Below are positions 10,998 to 19,935 of a DNA stretch of 64,000 nt, one piece after another. A program made the position numbers and the translations under genes. This stretch comes from Chthonobacter rhizosphaerae. GTDB taxonomy: Bacteria; Pseudomonadota; Alphaproteobacteria; Rhizobiales; Pleomorphomonadaceae. Location of the stretch: NCBI RefSeq assembly GCF_013839525.1, contig NZ_JACDIS010000003.1, positions 248,001 to 312,000 of the forward strand, written 5' to 3'. The notes under the pieces were generated by a model. The model saw only the letters and a list, made by a program, of their open reading frames with translations. It was not told the origin of the DNA and searched no databases. Numbering within the stretch: position 1 is the first letter of the stretch; each line of letters begins with the position of its first letter.

Positions 10998-11047
10998 GGT
11001 GCAAAGCGGCGCAAGGGTGCAAAGCGGCGCAAGGGTGCAAAGCGGCG
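10998..11047. repeat. 18-bp tandem repeat upstream of tldD
   Basis: GGTGCAAAGCGGCGCAAG occurs as two perfect copies (10998-11015 and 11016-11033) plus 14 bp of a third. It lies 62 bp before the tldD start, in the likely promoter or leader region. Copy number may vary by slippage. Confidence 0.9.
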
Positions 11048-11108
11048 GGCGAGACCCTATGTTGGGGCGAGTGCCGCCAACCACCCGCGGGAAGGCTTCA
11101 GGACCATC

Positions 11109-12533
11109 ATGACCGCCGACAGCACCGATCTCTTCGCCCTCACAGGTCTCGACCCGGAGCGCGCCCGTCACATCGTGGCCGACGCGGTCGCGGACGCCGA
11201 CGACGGCGAACTCTACCTGGAACGGACCCAGAGCGAGGTCCTGGCCTTCGACAACGGACGCCTGAAGACGGCCACCTACGAGGTGTCGCAAGGGTTCGGG
11301 CTGCGCTCCGTGGCCGGCGAGGCGGTGGGCTACGCCCACGCGGACGACATCTCCGAGACCGCGCTCCTGCGCGCAGCCTCGGCCGTCAGGGCGGTCTCGT
11401 CCGGCTATTCCGGGACGGCGGCCGAGCCGCCGCGGCCGACCAACCGCCGCCTCTACGGCGACGACAACCCGCTGGTGGCGCCGGTCTTCTCCGCCAAGGT
11501 GGATCTTCTCTCGGCGATCGACGCCTATGCGCGCGCCCGGGACCCGCGCGTGCGCCAGGTGACCGCCTCGGTGGCGGGGTCGTACAAGATCGTCGAGATC
11601 CTGCGGGCGGACGGCACCCGGGTGAAGGACATCCGGCCGCTGGTGCGGATCAACGTGTCGGTGGTGGTCGGCGACGGCGACCGGCAGGAGAGCGGCTCGT
11701 TCGGCGAGGGCGGGCGGACCGGCTACGACGCCTTCATCACGCCCGAGCGCTGGCAGGCGACGGTGGACGAGGCGCTGCGGATGGCGCTCGTGAACCTGGA
11801 GGCGCGGCCGGCCCCGGCGGGCACCTTCGACGTGGTGCTCGGCCCCGGCTGGCCCGGCATCCTGCTCCACGAGGCGGTCGGCCACGGCCTGGAGGGCGAT
11901 TTCAACCGCAAGAAGACATCCGCCTTCTCCGGCCTCCTCGGCCAGATGGTGGCCGCCAAGGGCGTCACCATCGTGGACGACGGCACCGTGCCGGACGCGC
12001 GCGGGTCGATCTCGGTGGACGACGAGGGCACGCCGTCCCAGTGCACGACGCTGATCGAGGACGGCCGGCTCGTCGGCTACATGCAGGATCGGCAGAACGC
12101 CCGCCTGATGGGCGTGCCGGCGACCGGCAACGGCCGGCGGCAGTCCTACGCCCACGTGCCCATGCCGCGCATGACCAACACCTACATGCTGGGCGGCCAG
12201 CACGCGCCGGACGAGATCCTGGCGAGCGTGAAGGACGGCATCTTCTCCAAGTCCTTCTCCGGCGGCCAGGTGGACATCGTCTCCGGCAAGTTCGTGTTCG
12301 ACTGCACGGAAGCCTACCGGGTGCGGAACGGCCGGATCGAGGAGCCGCTGAAGGGCGCCATGCTGATCGGCAACGGGCCGGACGCCATGCACCGCGTGAG
12401 CATGGTGGGCGACGACATGGCGCTCGACCGGGGCATCGGCACCTGCGGCAAGAACGGCCAGGGCGTGCCGGTCGGCGTCGGCCAGCCGTCGCTCCGGATC
12501 GACGCGATGACGGTGGGCGGCACCGAGACCTGA
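11109..12533 (+). CDS. tldD: Metalloprotease TldD
   Basis: This 474-residue TldD has the zinc motif HEAVGHG at 254-260, followed by EGDFNRK, and the usual C-terminal nucleophile/substrate channel blocks (CGKNGQGVPVGVGQPSLRI). TldD pairs with PmbA/TldE to form a peptidase that degrades unfolded peptides and, in some bacteria, matures microcin B17 or removes CcdA. The start at 11109 gives a normal N terminus; the in-frame extension to 10962 is only the translated tandem repeat. The PmbA partner is encoded at 27368, about 15 kb away. In Rhizobiales tldD often lies near the ctaCDBG cluster, as here. Confidence 0.95.
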   Translation: MTADSTDLFALTGLDPERARHIVADAVADADDGELYLERTQSEVLAFDNGRLKTATYEVSQGFGLRSVAGEAVGYAHADDISETALLRAASAVRAVSSGYSGTAAEPPRPTNRRLYGDDNPLVAPVFSAKVDLLSAIDAYARARDPRVRQVTASVAGSYKIVEILRADGTRVKDIRPLVRINVSVVVGDGDRQESGSFGEGGRTGYDAFITPERWQATVDEALRMALVNLEARPAPAGTFDVVLGPGWPGILLHEAVGHGLEGDFNRKKTSAFSGLLGQMVAAKGVTIVDDGTVPDARGSISVDDEGTPSQCTTLIEDGRLVGYMQDRQNARLMGVPATGNGRRQSYAHVPMPRMTNTYMLGGQHAPDEILASVKDGIFSKSFSGGQVDIVSGKFVFDCTEAYRVRNGRIEEPLKGAMLIGNGPDAMHRVSMVGDDMALDRGIGTCGKNGQGVPVGVGQPSLRIDAMTVGGTET

Positions 12534-12698
12534 CGGGCCGGGCGCGACCATCGTCATTTTCATCAACGGCGAATCGGATAGAGTGTGACGGGTCGCCGGA
12601 TCCGCGCGCCGGTCGGGCGCGCGGCGGCGACCGGCCGCACGTGTCCGAGGACGACGGACCACGGGCGGGGCCGCGCCCTTCGTCCGGAATGCTCCCCG

Positions 12699-13571
12699 AT
12701 GCTGGCCGGCCCCGGACCTCGCGCCTTCCCCGCCCGCCTCCCGCCGGTGCGCCCCCTGCTGGTCCGCCTCCTCGTCGCCTGCCTTCTCCTGGCCTGCCTG
12801 ATCGCGACCGGGTCCGGTATCGGCGCGGCCCGGGCGGGCGCGACGAACCAGTCGACGATCGACGGCCCGGGGATCGGGACCCTTCTGGCGACCCACGGGG
12901 CCTGGGAGGTGCGCTGCGAGCCGGGCGCGCACCCGCTGGACATGAGATGCGCCCTCGTCCAGAGGGTCACGTCGGAGATGGATCCGGACGTCGGCCTGTT
13001 CGTGATCGCCCTGAAGAGCGCCGACGGCGCGACCATGCTGCGCGTGATGGCGCCGCTCGGCGTGCTCCTGGGCTCGGAGGTGTCGGACGAGGCCTGCGGC
13101 GTCCGGCGGCCGCGCGGCGGGCTAGGGCTGTTCGTCCGGCTGCCGATCTCGCCGCCGGTGGTCGCGCGCGTGGGCGCGGGCGGCGTCATCACGGCCGCGC
13201 TGCCGGACCGGATCCGGGCCGTGTCGGACGTGAAGCCCTGCGACACGGTGACGGTGCGGGGCGGCGGCGAGCCGCCCGGCCCGGTCCCGGTGGCCTCGAC
13301 GAAGGACGGCACGGTGCGGCTGGAGGGCTACCGGGGGAGCCTCGACACCGTGACCCTGACATCGGTGACGGAATATATCGGGACGGCGCCGTTCCTGCGC
13401 TGTCTCACCTCGGGCTGCATGACCGAGGAAGTGCTGACCGGCCGGCTGCAGGCCAAGCTGGAGGCGGCGTCCTTCGCCTTCTTCGTCCTCCACAGGTCCG
13501 TGGATTCGCCGGGCATCGGCATCCCGATCTCGTTGAACGGCTTCCGGGAGGGCCTGATGGCCCTGCCGTGA
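12699..13571 (+). CDS. Long IalB-family secreted protein with a central insertion
   Basis: This 290-residue paralogue of the protein encoded at 9751 has a signal/anchor segment of about 46 residues (hydrophobic core around LLVACLLLACLIATG), the HGAWEVRCE and MRCALVQRVTSE blocks and RVMAPLGVLLGSE. It then has about 90 extra residues, before the common end APFLRCLTSGCMTEE to GIGIPISLNGFREGLMALP. The insertion includes two more cysteines (EACGV, KPCDT). The start is uncertain within the leader. It may be a separate secreted protein with altered specificity; its role is unknown. Confidence 0.78.
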   Translation: MLAGPGPRAFPARLPPVRPLLVRLLVACLLLACLIATGSGIGAARAGATNQSTIDGPGIGTLLATHGAWEVRCEPGAHPLDMRCALVQRVTSEMDPDVGLFVIALKSADGATMLRVMAPLGVLLGSEVSDEACGVRRPRGGLGLFVRLPISPPVVARVGAGGVITAALPDRIRAVSDVKPCDTVTVRGGGEPPGPVPVASTKDGTVRLEGYRGSLDTVTLTSVTEYIGTAPFLRCLTSGCMTEEVLTGRLQAKLEAASFAFFVLHRSVDSPGIGIPISLNGFREGLMALP

Positions 13572-13747
13572 GAGGGCGGCGGGGGCGGCCGTGGACGGTC
13601 TTGCATCCCGCGGGCGAAAGACCGATGTTTGCGCCACCAAACGCGTGGCCGTCGAGCCGGGGCAGAGCCCTCCGCCCGGCCGTGATCCGCACGACCCCGA
13701 CAAGGGGCGGCCGGCAGGGACGGCCGACCTGGAGTAGACTGAACATC

Positions 13748-13966
13748 ATGAACCGGATGGAATTCCCCGGCGGCGGGGGCGAGGCGCAGATCCGCTATCT
13801 CGACGGCGACTTCAAGATCCTGCGGCCCGGCTCCTACGTGCGCTGCTCCATCACCAGCCGGCCGATCCTCGTCCAGGACCTGAAGTACTGGAGCGTGGAG
13901 CGCCAGGAAGCCTATGTGGACGCGGAAGCCGCCCTGGAAGCCTACCGGCGGCACACCAAGGTCTGA
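13748..13966 (+). CDS. DUF2093 family small protein
   Basis: This 72-residue protein matches the short DUF2093 family of Alphaproteobacteria: EAQIRYLDGDFKILRPGSYV, CSITSRPILVQDLKYWSV and the terminal AYVDAEAALEAY. The function is unknown. The gene is usually seen beside lpxK and mutL in Rhizobiales. Here it still neighbours lpxK but in convergent orientation, and mutL is 16 kb away, so the arrangement looks rearranged. There is no signal peptide or membrane helix. Confidence 0.88.
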   Translation: MNRMEFPGGGGEAQIRYLDGDFKILRPGSYVRCSITSRPILVQDLKYWSVERQEAYVDAEAALEAYRRHTKV

Positions 13967-14283
13967 CCGACCGCACGGGAGCGGCATGGGCCGGGCGGCG
14001 CTAAGGCAATCGCTTTGCGGCGTTCAGCAACCTGTTCCCTCAGGGGGTCGGGGAAGCCGACGTTGCGGAGAACCTTGCTAAGCCGGTGGAGGGCCGAAGA
14101 GCCGGAAAGGGTCGTCTGTCTTGCACCCTTTCGGCGCCGGCGGTGCTCGCCGGGAACCGGAAGCCGCGCTGTCGGACCGAAAAAGACAACCCCTCCCCCG
14201 GCCTTCGGCCGGACCCTCCCCTGATGGGAGGGATGGCATGGCGCTTCAAGCGACTGCCCTCGCCGGTCCTGACCCGGTGGGCG
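13967..14283. other. Convergent gap between DUF2093 and lpxK
   Basis: This 317-bp stretch has no convincing ORF. Near 14200-14232 it has two adjacent GC-rich inverted repeats (CCGGCC-TTC-GGCCGG and CCCTCCC-ctgat-GGGAGGG), which could terminate the minus-strand lpxK transcript. The rest shows nothing I recognise. Confidence 0.5.
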
Positions 14284-15312
14284 TCACCGGGTCCGGCGCC
14301 AGTCCTCCACGATGTCGCGGAGCATCTGGCGGATCCGGTTCGGGTCGTCGAACCGACATGCCACGCCGAACACCATGGTGCGGCTGGCGAGATCGGCCCG
14401 CGGCCCCACGGCCGCGTGGCGGAGGCGGACCGCGTCCTTCTCGGTGGTGACCGGGAGGAGGTCGCGGCTCTCGGCGCGCCTGAGGATCGCCCGGGCGTCG
14501 TCGGCGGTGAAGTCGTGATGGTCGGGAAAGGGCATGGCGTCGACCACGTCCGCGCCCGCCTCGCGGAGCGTGCGGAAGAACTTCTCCGGCCGGCCGATGC
14601 CGGCGAACGCCAGCACGCGCGTGCCCCGGAAGGCGCTGCCTTCCACGGGCGCGAGGCTGGCCCGGAGCACCGGCCGGGCCGCGCGGGCGGCGGCCCGCAC
14701 CACCGGCTCCGACCGGCGGCCCCCGTCGCCGAGGAGAAGCACGGCGTCGGTCCGGCGCATCTGGTCGAGAAGCGGCGCCCGGAGCGGGCCGGCGGGCAGC
14801 ACGGCCCCGTTGCCGACCCCGACGGCGCCGTCCACCACCACCAGCGAGAAGCTCTTCACCACGGACGGGTTCTGGAAGCCGTCGTCCATGATGCAGAGCT
14901 GGACGCCGAGGCTGCCGAGGAGCGGATAGGCCGCCGGGCGGTCGCGGCTGACGATGGTGGGCGCGGATCGGGCGAGGAGAAGCGCCTCGTCGCCCACGTC
15001 CGCGGCCGGATGGCGCTCGTCGTCCACCAGCACCGGGCCCTTGAGGCGGCCGCCGTAGCCGCGGGTGAGGAAGGCGACCGACAGGCCCATTCCAGCGGCC
15101 ACGTCGGCGAGCGCGAGCGCGGTCGGGGTCTTGCCGGCGCCGCCGACCACGTAGTTGCCGACGCAGAGCACGGGCAGCGGAGGTCGCTCGCCGGGCCGGT
15201 CCATGCGGCGGCGGGTGACGCCGCCGTAGAGGGCGGCGGCGGGGGCGAGGAGCACCGGATAGAGCACCGCCCGCCAGCCGCTCTCGGCCCACCAGAAGGC
15301 GGGCGCCTTCAC
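14284..15312 (-). CDS. lpxK: Tetraacyldisaccharide 4'-kinase (lipid A biosynthesis)
   Basis: This 342-residue inner-membrane-associated kinase has an N-terminal hydrophobic helix, then the P-loop VGNYVVGGAGKTPT (51-64), the FLTRGYGGRLKGP motif and MDDGFQNP (DDGFQ), all typical of LpxK. It phosphorylates the 4' position of the lipid A disaccharide to give lipid IVA. Its start overlaps the waaA stop by 4 bp (ATGA), so the two are coupled in the block that feeds Kdo-lipid A synthesis. Confidence 0.97.
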   Translation of the reverse strand: MKAPAFWWAESGWRAVLYPVLLAPAAALYGGVTRRRMDRPGERPPLPVLCVGNYVVGGAGKTPTALALADVAAGMGLSVAFLTRGYGGRLKGPVLVDDERHPAADVGDEALLLARSAPTIVSRDRPAAYPLLGSLGVQLCIMDDGFQNPSVVKSFSLVVVDGAVGVGNGAVLPAGPLRAPLLDQMRRTDAVLLLGDGGRRSEPVVRAAARAARPVLRASLAPVEGSAFRGTRVLAFAGIGRPEKFFRTLREAGADVVDAMPFPDHHDFTADDARAILRRAESRDLLPVTTEKDAVRLRHAAVGPRADLASRTMVFGVACRFDDPNRIRQMLRDIVEDWRRTR

Positions 15313-16625
15313 GCTCCGGCCTCCGACCGGGCGGCGCGGGCCTCGGCGGCGAGCGGCGCCAGCATGGGCTCCAGGGCGGTCCAGGTGCGCTCGAGCGCGC
15401 CGGCGTAGCGCTGGACGACGGCGGTGGCGGCGTCCACCTGGGCCTCGCGGGGGCCGTCGTGGCGGACGAGGTCCTCCACGATGGCGGCGAGGCTGTCCGG
15501 GCCGTCCGCGAGGGCGGCGGCGCCTTCCTTCAGCATGGCGGCGAAGATGTCCTCGAAATTGGCCACGTGCGGGCCGCTGACGATGGCGGCGCCGAGGCGG
15601 GCCGGCTCGATGGGATTGTGCCCGCCGTGGGGCACCAGCGAGCCGCCCACGAAGGCGACCGTGGCGAGCCGGTAGAGCGTGCCGAGTTCGCCGACCGTGT
15701 CGGCCACGTAGACGTCGGTGCCGCGCGCCGGGAGCGCGCCGGTGCCGCGCTGGCAGGCCGAAAGCCCCCGCGCGCCGGCCATGGCGGCGACCGCGCCGCC
15801 GCGTTCCGGATGGCGCGGGGCCAGGATGAGGAGAAGGTCCGGCAGCCGGTCCTTCAGGCGCTCGAAGGCCTCCAGGATCACCTCGTCCTCGCCTTCGTGG
15901 GTGCTGGCGGCGAGGAGGACCGGCCGGTCGCCGACCGCCTGGCGAAGGGCGGCGGCGGCGGTGCGCCCCGCCTCCGGCACGGGGGCGTCGAACTTGATGT
16001 TGCCGACGCTGACGGCCCGGCGGACGCCGAGGGTCTCGAACCGCGCCGCATCCGCCTCGCTCTGGGCGAGACAGAGCGGGATGCGGCCGAACACCGCCGA
16101 GGCGGCGGCCGGGAAGCGCCGCCAGCCGCGGAAGGACCGGGCGGACATGCGGCCGTTGGAGACGACGAGCGGGATGTCGCGGCGAGCCAGGGCGCGGACG
16201 GCCACGGGCCAGATCTCGCTTTCCACGAAGATGGCGAGCCGGGGCGTCCAGGCGTCCAGGAAGCTCTCCACATAGGGCGCCATGTCGAGGGGCATGTACT
16301 GGTGGACGACGGACGCGGGCAGCTGCCGGCGCGCCATGTCGGCGGACGTGGTGGTGATGGTGGTCAGGAGGACGGCCACGTCCGCCTCGGCGACGCGGCG
16401 GACGAGAGGCAGGACCGCCACCGTCTCGCCGACGCTCGCCGCGTGCACCCAGACGACAGGACCGGGCGGCCGGGGGGCGCCCGGGACGCCGAGGCGTTCG
16501 CGCCAGCGGGTGGCGTCCTCCTTGCCGGCCCGGCGGCGGGCCGCCACCACGGCGCGGCCGACCGGCCGGGCAAGGCCGGTCAGACGGGCATAGGCACCGA
16601 GCAGGTGGTCGCCGACATCACGCAT
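15309..16625 (-). CDS. waaA: 3-deoxy-D-manno-octulosonic acid (Kdo) transferase
   Basis: This 438-residue glycosyltransferase has an N-terminal anchor region, the HAASVGE motif (61-67), the SEIWP block, SARSFRGWRR, and the C-terminal GT-B half with LAPRHPERG, FVGGSLVPHGGHNPIEPA. It transfers Kdo from CMP-Kdo to lipid IVA. It overlaps lpxK by 4 bp downstream and the acyltransferase gene upstream by 8 bp, consistent with a single transcription unit. Confidence 0.97.
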   Translation of the reverse strand: MRDVGDHLLGAYARLTGLARPVGRAVVAARRRAGKEDATRWRERLGVPGAPRPPGPVVWVHAASVGETVAVLPLVRRVAEADVAVLLTTITTTSADMARRQLPASVVHQYMPLDMAPYVESFLDAWTPRLAIFVESEIWPVAVRALARRDIPLVVSNGRMSARSFRGWRRFPAAASAVFGRIPLCLAQSEADAARFETLGVRRAVSVGNIKFDAPVPEAGRTAAAALRQAVGDRPVLLAASTHEGEDEVILEAFERLKDRLPDLLLILAPRHPERGGAVAAMAGARGLSACQRGTGALPARGTDVYVADTVGELGTLYRLATVAFVGGSLVPHGGHNPIEPARLGAAIVSGPHVANFEDIFAAMLKEGAAALADGPDSLAAIVEDLVRHDGPREAQVDAATAVVQRYAGALERTWTALEPMLAPLAAEARAARSEAGA

Positions 16626-17334
16626 GGTCGAATTTCGATCTGGCCCCGGCGAGAGCGTAGGCCCGCGAGGTCACCCGGTCGAGGCCCTCCCGCACCGTCT
16701 CCCGGTAGACCTCGACCGCGGCGTCGTCCGCGTCCGCCGGCACGTGGATTGGGTCGCCGAGGACGAGGCCGGCCCTGCTGAAGGGCAGGCTCACGGAGGC
16801 GCTGTCCCAGCTGTCGATGTCCACGTTGCGGCTGGTCGCGAAGGCGACGGGGACGATAGGCCGGCCGGAGTGCTTGGCGAGCAGCACGATGCCGCGCCCG
16901 GCCACCCGGGCGGGACCCTTGGGCACGTCGGCGGTGAGCGCCACGCAGGCGCCCTCCCCGATCGCCGCCATGGCCTCGCGGAACCCCGCCGCGCCGCGCT
17001 TGCGGGCGATCTCGCGCGCGGACGAGGCGCCGGACGCCCGGATGAGGCCGAGGCCGAGGCGCTTGGCGGCGAGGGCGTTGATCTCCGCGTCCGCGTGGCT
17101 GGAGATCATCACCCGGAAATCCATGCCGGCCGGGCGGGCGAAGGGAACCATGAAGTGCTGGCCGTGCCACATGGCGACGATGAAGGGCGCCAGCGCGCGG
17201 GCGCGCGCGTCGAAATCGGCGGGCTCCACGGCGAGCCGGCTCGTGCGGCGCACGACCGTGAGATAGCCGGCGAGGAGATCGCCGAGCAGCCGCTGGATGG
17301 CGGGCGTGCGCAGGAGCCGCTTGCCGACCCTCAT
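16618..17334 (-). CDS. DUF374/LPLAT-like lysophospholipid acyltransferase family protein
   Basis: This 238-residue protein has the DUF374 acyltransferase pattern: AMWHGQHFMVPF (WHG), MISSHADAEI, a GASSAREIARKRG block, ALTADVPKGPARVAGRGIVLLA, and RPIVPVAF. These proteins resemble glycerol-phosphate and lipid A acyltransferases and are commonly linked to waaA in Rhizobiales. A role in acylating a lipid A or phospholipid intermediate is inferred from context. The ATG overlaps the stop of the upstream ABC transporter (ATGA), and the stop overlaps waaA. Confidence 0.9.
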   Translation of the reverse strand: MRVGKRLLRTPAIQRLLGDLLAGYLTVVRRTSRLAVEPADFDARARALAPFIVAMWHGQHFMVPFARPAGMDFRVMISSHADAEINALAAKRLGLGLIRASGASSAREIARKRGAAGFREAMAAIGEGACVALTADVPKGPARVAGRGIVLLAKHSGRPIVPVAFATSRNVDIDSWDSASVSLPFSRAGLVLGDPIHVPADADDAAVEVYRETVREGLDRVTSRAYALAGARSKFDHA

Positions 17335-19211
17335 GGCAGCGCCGCCGCCCGGCTTTCGGCCGGGGCCGCCACCTCGGCCTCCGCCGGCGCGGCCTCGCCG
17401 GCGAGCTGGGTGCGGTGGAGGTGGGCGTAGAGGCCGCCCGCGGCCACGAGCGTGTCGTGGGTGCCGGTCTCCACCACGCGGCCCTTGTCCATGACGACGA
17501 TCAGGTCGGCCTTCTTCACGGTGGAGAGCCGGTGCGCGATCATCAGCACGGTGCGCCCCTCGAACAGGGTGTCGAGGGTGGCCTGGACGCGCGCCTCGGA
17601 ATTGGCGTCGAGCGCGCTCGTGGGCTCGTCGAGGAGCAGGATGGGCGAGCCGCGCAGCATGGCGCGGGCGAAGGCGATGCGCTGCTTCTGCCCGCCGGAG
17701 AGCATGCCGCCGGCCTCGCCGACGCGGGTGCCGTAGCCCTTCGGCAGGGCCGTGATGAAGCCGTGGGCGTCCGCGCCGCGGGCGGCCGCCTCCACGTCGG
17801 CGTCGGAGGCGGCCGGGCTGCCATAGGCGATGTTGGCGCGCACGGTGTCGTCGAAGAGGACCGGGTCCTGGGTGAGGAGCGCGGAGGCGCGGCGCACGCT
17901 GGCGAGCGTCGCGGTCTTGAGGTCCTGGCCGTCGATGAGGACCCGGCCGGCGCTCGGGTCGTAGAAGCGCAGGACGAGGTTGAGGAGCGTGGACTTGCCG
18001 GCGCCCGACGGCCCGACGAGGGCCACCTTGCGGCCGGCGGGGATGTCGAGGGTGACGTCCTCGATGACCGGGATGCCGGGCGCGTAGGAGAAGGTGACGC
18101 CCTCGAACCGGATCGCCCCGCCGGAGAGGACCAGCGGCCGGGCGCCCGGTGCCTCCACCACCTTCGGCGTCTCGTCCAGGATGGCGAACACCCGGCGCGC
18201 CGCGATGATGCCCTCGGACAGGAGGTTCTGCAGGCCGGCGAGCGACTTCAGCGGCTGGTAGATGAGCATGGCGGCGGCCATGAAGCCCATGAAGTCGCCG
18301 AGGGTGAGGCGGCCCTCGATGCCCTGCCAGCCGCCGTAGAAGATGGCGGCCGCGAAGCCGATGCCCGAGAGCCCCTCGGTGAAGGGGCCGGTGAGCGCGC
18401 GGGTGCGCTGGGTCTGCAGGTTGGCGTTCCGCGTGCGGATGATGGACGCGGAGGCGCGCTCGGCCTCGGCGCGCTCCTGATCGTAGGCCTTCACGACGCG
18501 GATGCCCTGGAGCATCTGCGACACCAGGGTGGCGATGTCGCCGGAGCCGCTGAGCGCCCGGTGGACCGACCGGCGCAGACGCTTGCGCTGGCGGCCCATC
18601 AGATAGATCGCGAAGGGCAGCGACATGAGCACCAGGAGGCCGAGCACCCAGTCGAGCCACAGCATGGCGAAGATGAGCGCGACCGACTGGAGGGCGTTGC
18701 GGGCGATGGCCGTCAGGGTCTGGGACGCGGCGTTGTTGACGATCAGGGTGTCGGACGCGAACACGCTGATGAACTTCGCCGAATGGGTGCTCTGGAGGAA
18801 GCCGAGGTCGGCGCCGGCGAGGCGCTGGAACAGGCGCTGGCGCAGTTCCGCGACGATCTCGCCGGAGATGCGCGCCTCGGTGATGCGGCCGAAGTATTCG
18901 GCGAGCGAGCGCAGGGCCATGGTCACGATGATGATCGGCGGCAGCGCGTAGAGGACGGCGAGCTCCTTGCCGACGAACACCCGGTCGGCGGCCACCTGCA
19001 TGAGGAAAGGCAGCGCCCCCGTGGTGGCGGCCACGAACACCATGGCCAGCATGGCGCGGATGACCAGACGACGGCGCGGGATGATGAACTCGCGCACGAT
19101 GCGCAGGACCACGTCGCGGCCGGACCGGTCCTGATCGCCGTCGTACCAGGCCGTGGGGGAGGACGCGTCCGGCACGCCGGCGGGCCGGGACAGGGTCGGG
19201 TCGGTGGACAT
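17331..19211 (-). CDS. msbA: MsbA-like ABC exporter (fused permease-ATPase)
   Basis: This 626-residue half-transporter has six membrane helices (about 55-340) and a nucleotide-binding domain with Walker A GPSGAGKST near 400, signature LSGGQKQRIAFARA near 505, and Walker B ILLLDEPTSALD near 522. Position immediately upstream of an acyltransferase, waaA and lpxK makes a lipid A/LPS core flippase the likely role. Start 19211 is chosen for a normal N terminus; the frame extends 67 residues further but these are low-complexity. ABC exporters are hard to assign by sequence alone, so the symbol is contextual. Confidence 0.85.
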   Translation of the reverse strand: MSTDPTLSRPAGVPDASSPTAWYDGDQDRSGRDVVLRIVREFIIPRRRLVIRAMLAMVFVAATTGALPFLMQVAADRVFVGKELAVLYALPPIIIVTMALRSLAEYFGRITEARISGEIVAELRQRLFQRLAGADLGFLQSTHSAKFISVFASDTLIVNNAASQTLTAIARNALQSVALIFAMLWLDWVLGLLVLMSLPFAIYLMGRQRKRLRRSVHRALSGSGDIATLVSQMLQGIRVVKAYDQERAEAERASASIIRTRNANLQTQRTRALTGPFTEGLSGIGFAAAIFYGGWQGIEGRLTLGDFMGFMAAAMLIYQPLKSLAGLQNLLSEGIIAARRVFAILDETPKVVEAPGARPLVLSGGAIRFEGVTFSYAPGIPVIEDVTLDIPAGRKVALVGPSGAGKSTLLNLVLRFYDPSAGRVLIDGQDLKTATLASVRRASALLTQDPVLFDDTVRANIAYGSPAASDADVEAAARGADAHGFITALPKGYGTRVGEAGGMLSGGQKQRIAFARAMLRGSPILLLDEPTSALDANSEARVQATLDTLFEGRTVLMIAHRLSTVKKADLIVVMDKGRVVETGTHDTLVAAGGLYAHLHRTQLAGEAAPAEAEVAAPAESRAAALP

Positions 19212-19362
19212 GGGCGGAGCATTTACATGACGGCGCGCCGTTCCGCCATGGGGGACGGCGCGGAGGGAATCTTGCGGGGCGGACCCGACGGCCGGCGCGG
19301 GCTTCTGACCGGGGTCGGAGGCCGGCGCGGGCGGCGGACCTGGTCGGAGGCCGGCGCGGGGG

Positions 19363-19935
19363 TCAGACCGGGCCGGCGGCGAGGCGGGCGAACTCCACCC
19401 GCGTCTCGCCATACTCGCGCCGGTCCACCGGCTCGAACCGGTCCGGCCAGGCGATCCCGGCCTTGGCGCTCTCCTCCACGACGGCGAGGGCGCCCGGCGC
19501 CAGCCAGCCGCCGGCGACGAGGCTCGCCAGCGCGCGCTCGGCGAGGCCCTTGCCGTAGGGCGGATCCAGGAAGGCGAGCGTGTAGGGTTCCGCCGGGCCG
19601 ATCGAGCCCATGCCGGTGGCGTCGCGCCGGAAGATGCGCGTGGACCCCATCAGCCCGAGCGCCTCCTGGTTCTGCCGGATGATGCCGCGCGCCTCGGCCG
19701 CCTCCTCCACGAACAGGCACGTCTTCGCGCCCCGGCTCATGGCCTCGAAGCCGAGGGCGCCGGTGCCGGCGAAGAGGTCGATCACCCGCGCGTCGTCCAG
19801 CACCCGGTCATGGCCGTGCTCCAGGATGTTGAAGAGGCTTTCGCGCAGCCGGTCGGAGGTCGGCCGGATGGCGAGCGAGCCGGCCGGCGGGCCGGCGAGC
19901 GCCGTGCCCCGGAACCTACCGCCGACGATCCGCAT
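19363..19935 (-). CDS. rsmD: 16S rRNA (guanine966-N2)-methyltransferase
   Basis: This 190-residue SAM-dependent methyltransferase opens with MRIVGGRFRG and RPTSDRLRESLFNIL, has the SAM motif DLFAGTGALG (53-62) and the catalytic DPPY (124-127). It methylates G966 of 16S rRNA in the 30S subunit. The true start is the ATG at 19935, which overlaps the 3' end of rluB by 20 bp; the longer frame to 20229 reads antisense-like low-complexity sequence. rsmD directly after an RluB-type gene is common in Alphaproteobacteria. Confidence 0.95.
   Translation of the reverse strand: MRIVGGRFRGTALAGPPAGSLAIRPTSDRLRESLFNILEHGHDRVLDDARVIDLFAGTGALGFEAMSRGAKTCLFVEEAAEARGIIRQNQEALGLMGSTRIFRRDATGMGSIGPAEPYTLAFLDPPYGKGLAERALASLVAGGWLAPGALAVVEESAKAGIAWPDRFEPVDRREYGETRVEFARLAAGPV

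Noticed and set aside
10962..11108. N-terminal extension of TldD
   Set aside because: The additional 49 codons translate the 18-bp tandem repeat (GAKRRK repeated) and precede a normal TldD start with good spacing.
13967..14283. tRNA or small RNA gene
   Set aside because: I looked for a cloverleaf and a TTC-containing T arm and found neither; the inverted repeats look like terminator or low-complexity GC hairpins.
17331..19211. Peptide or drug exporter instead of MsbA
   Set aside because: It cannot be excluded by sequence, but operon position with acyltransferase, waaA and lpxK favours a lipid A flippase.
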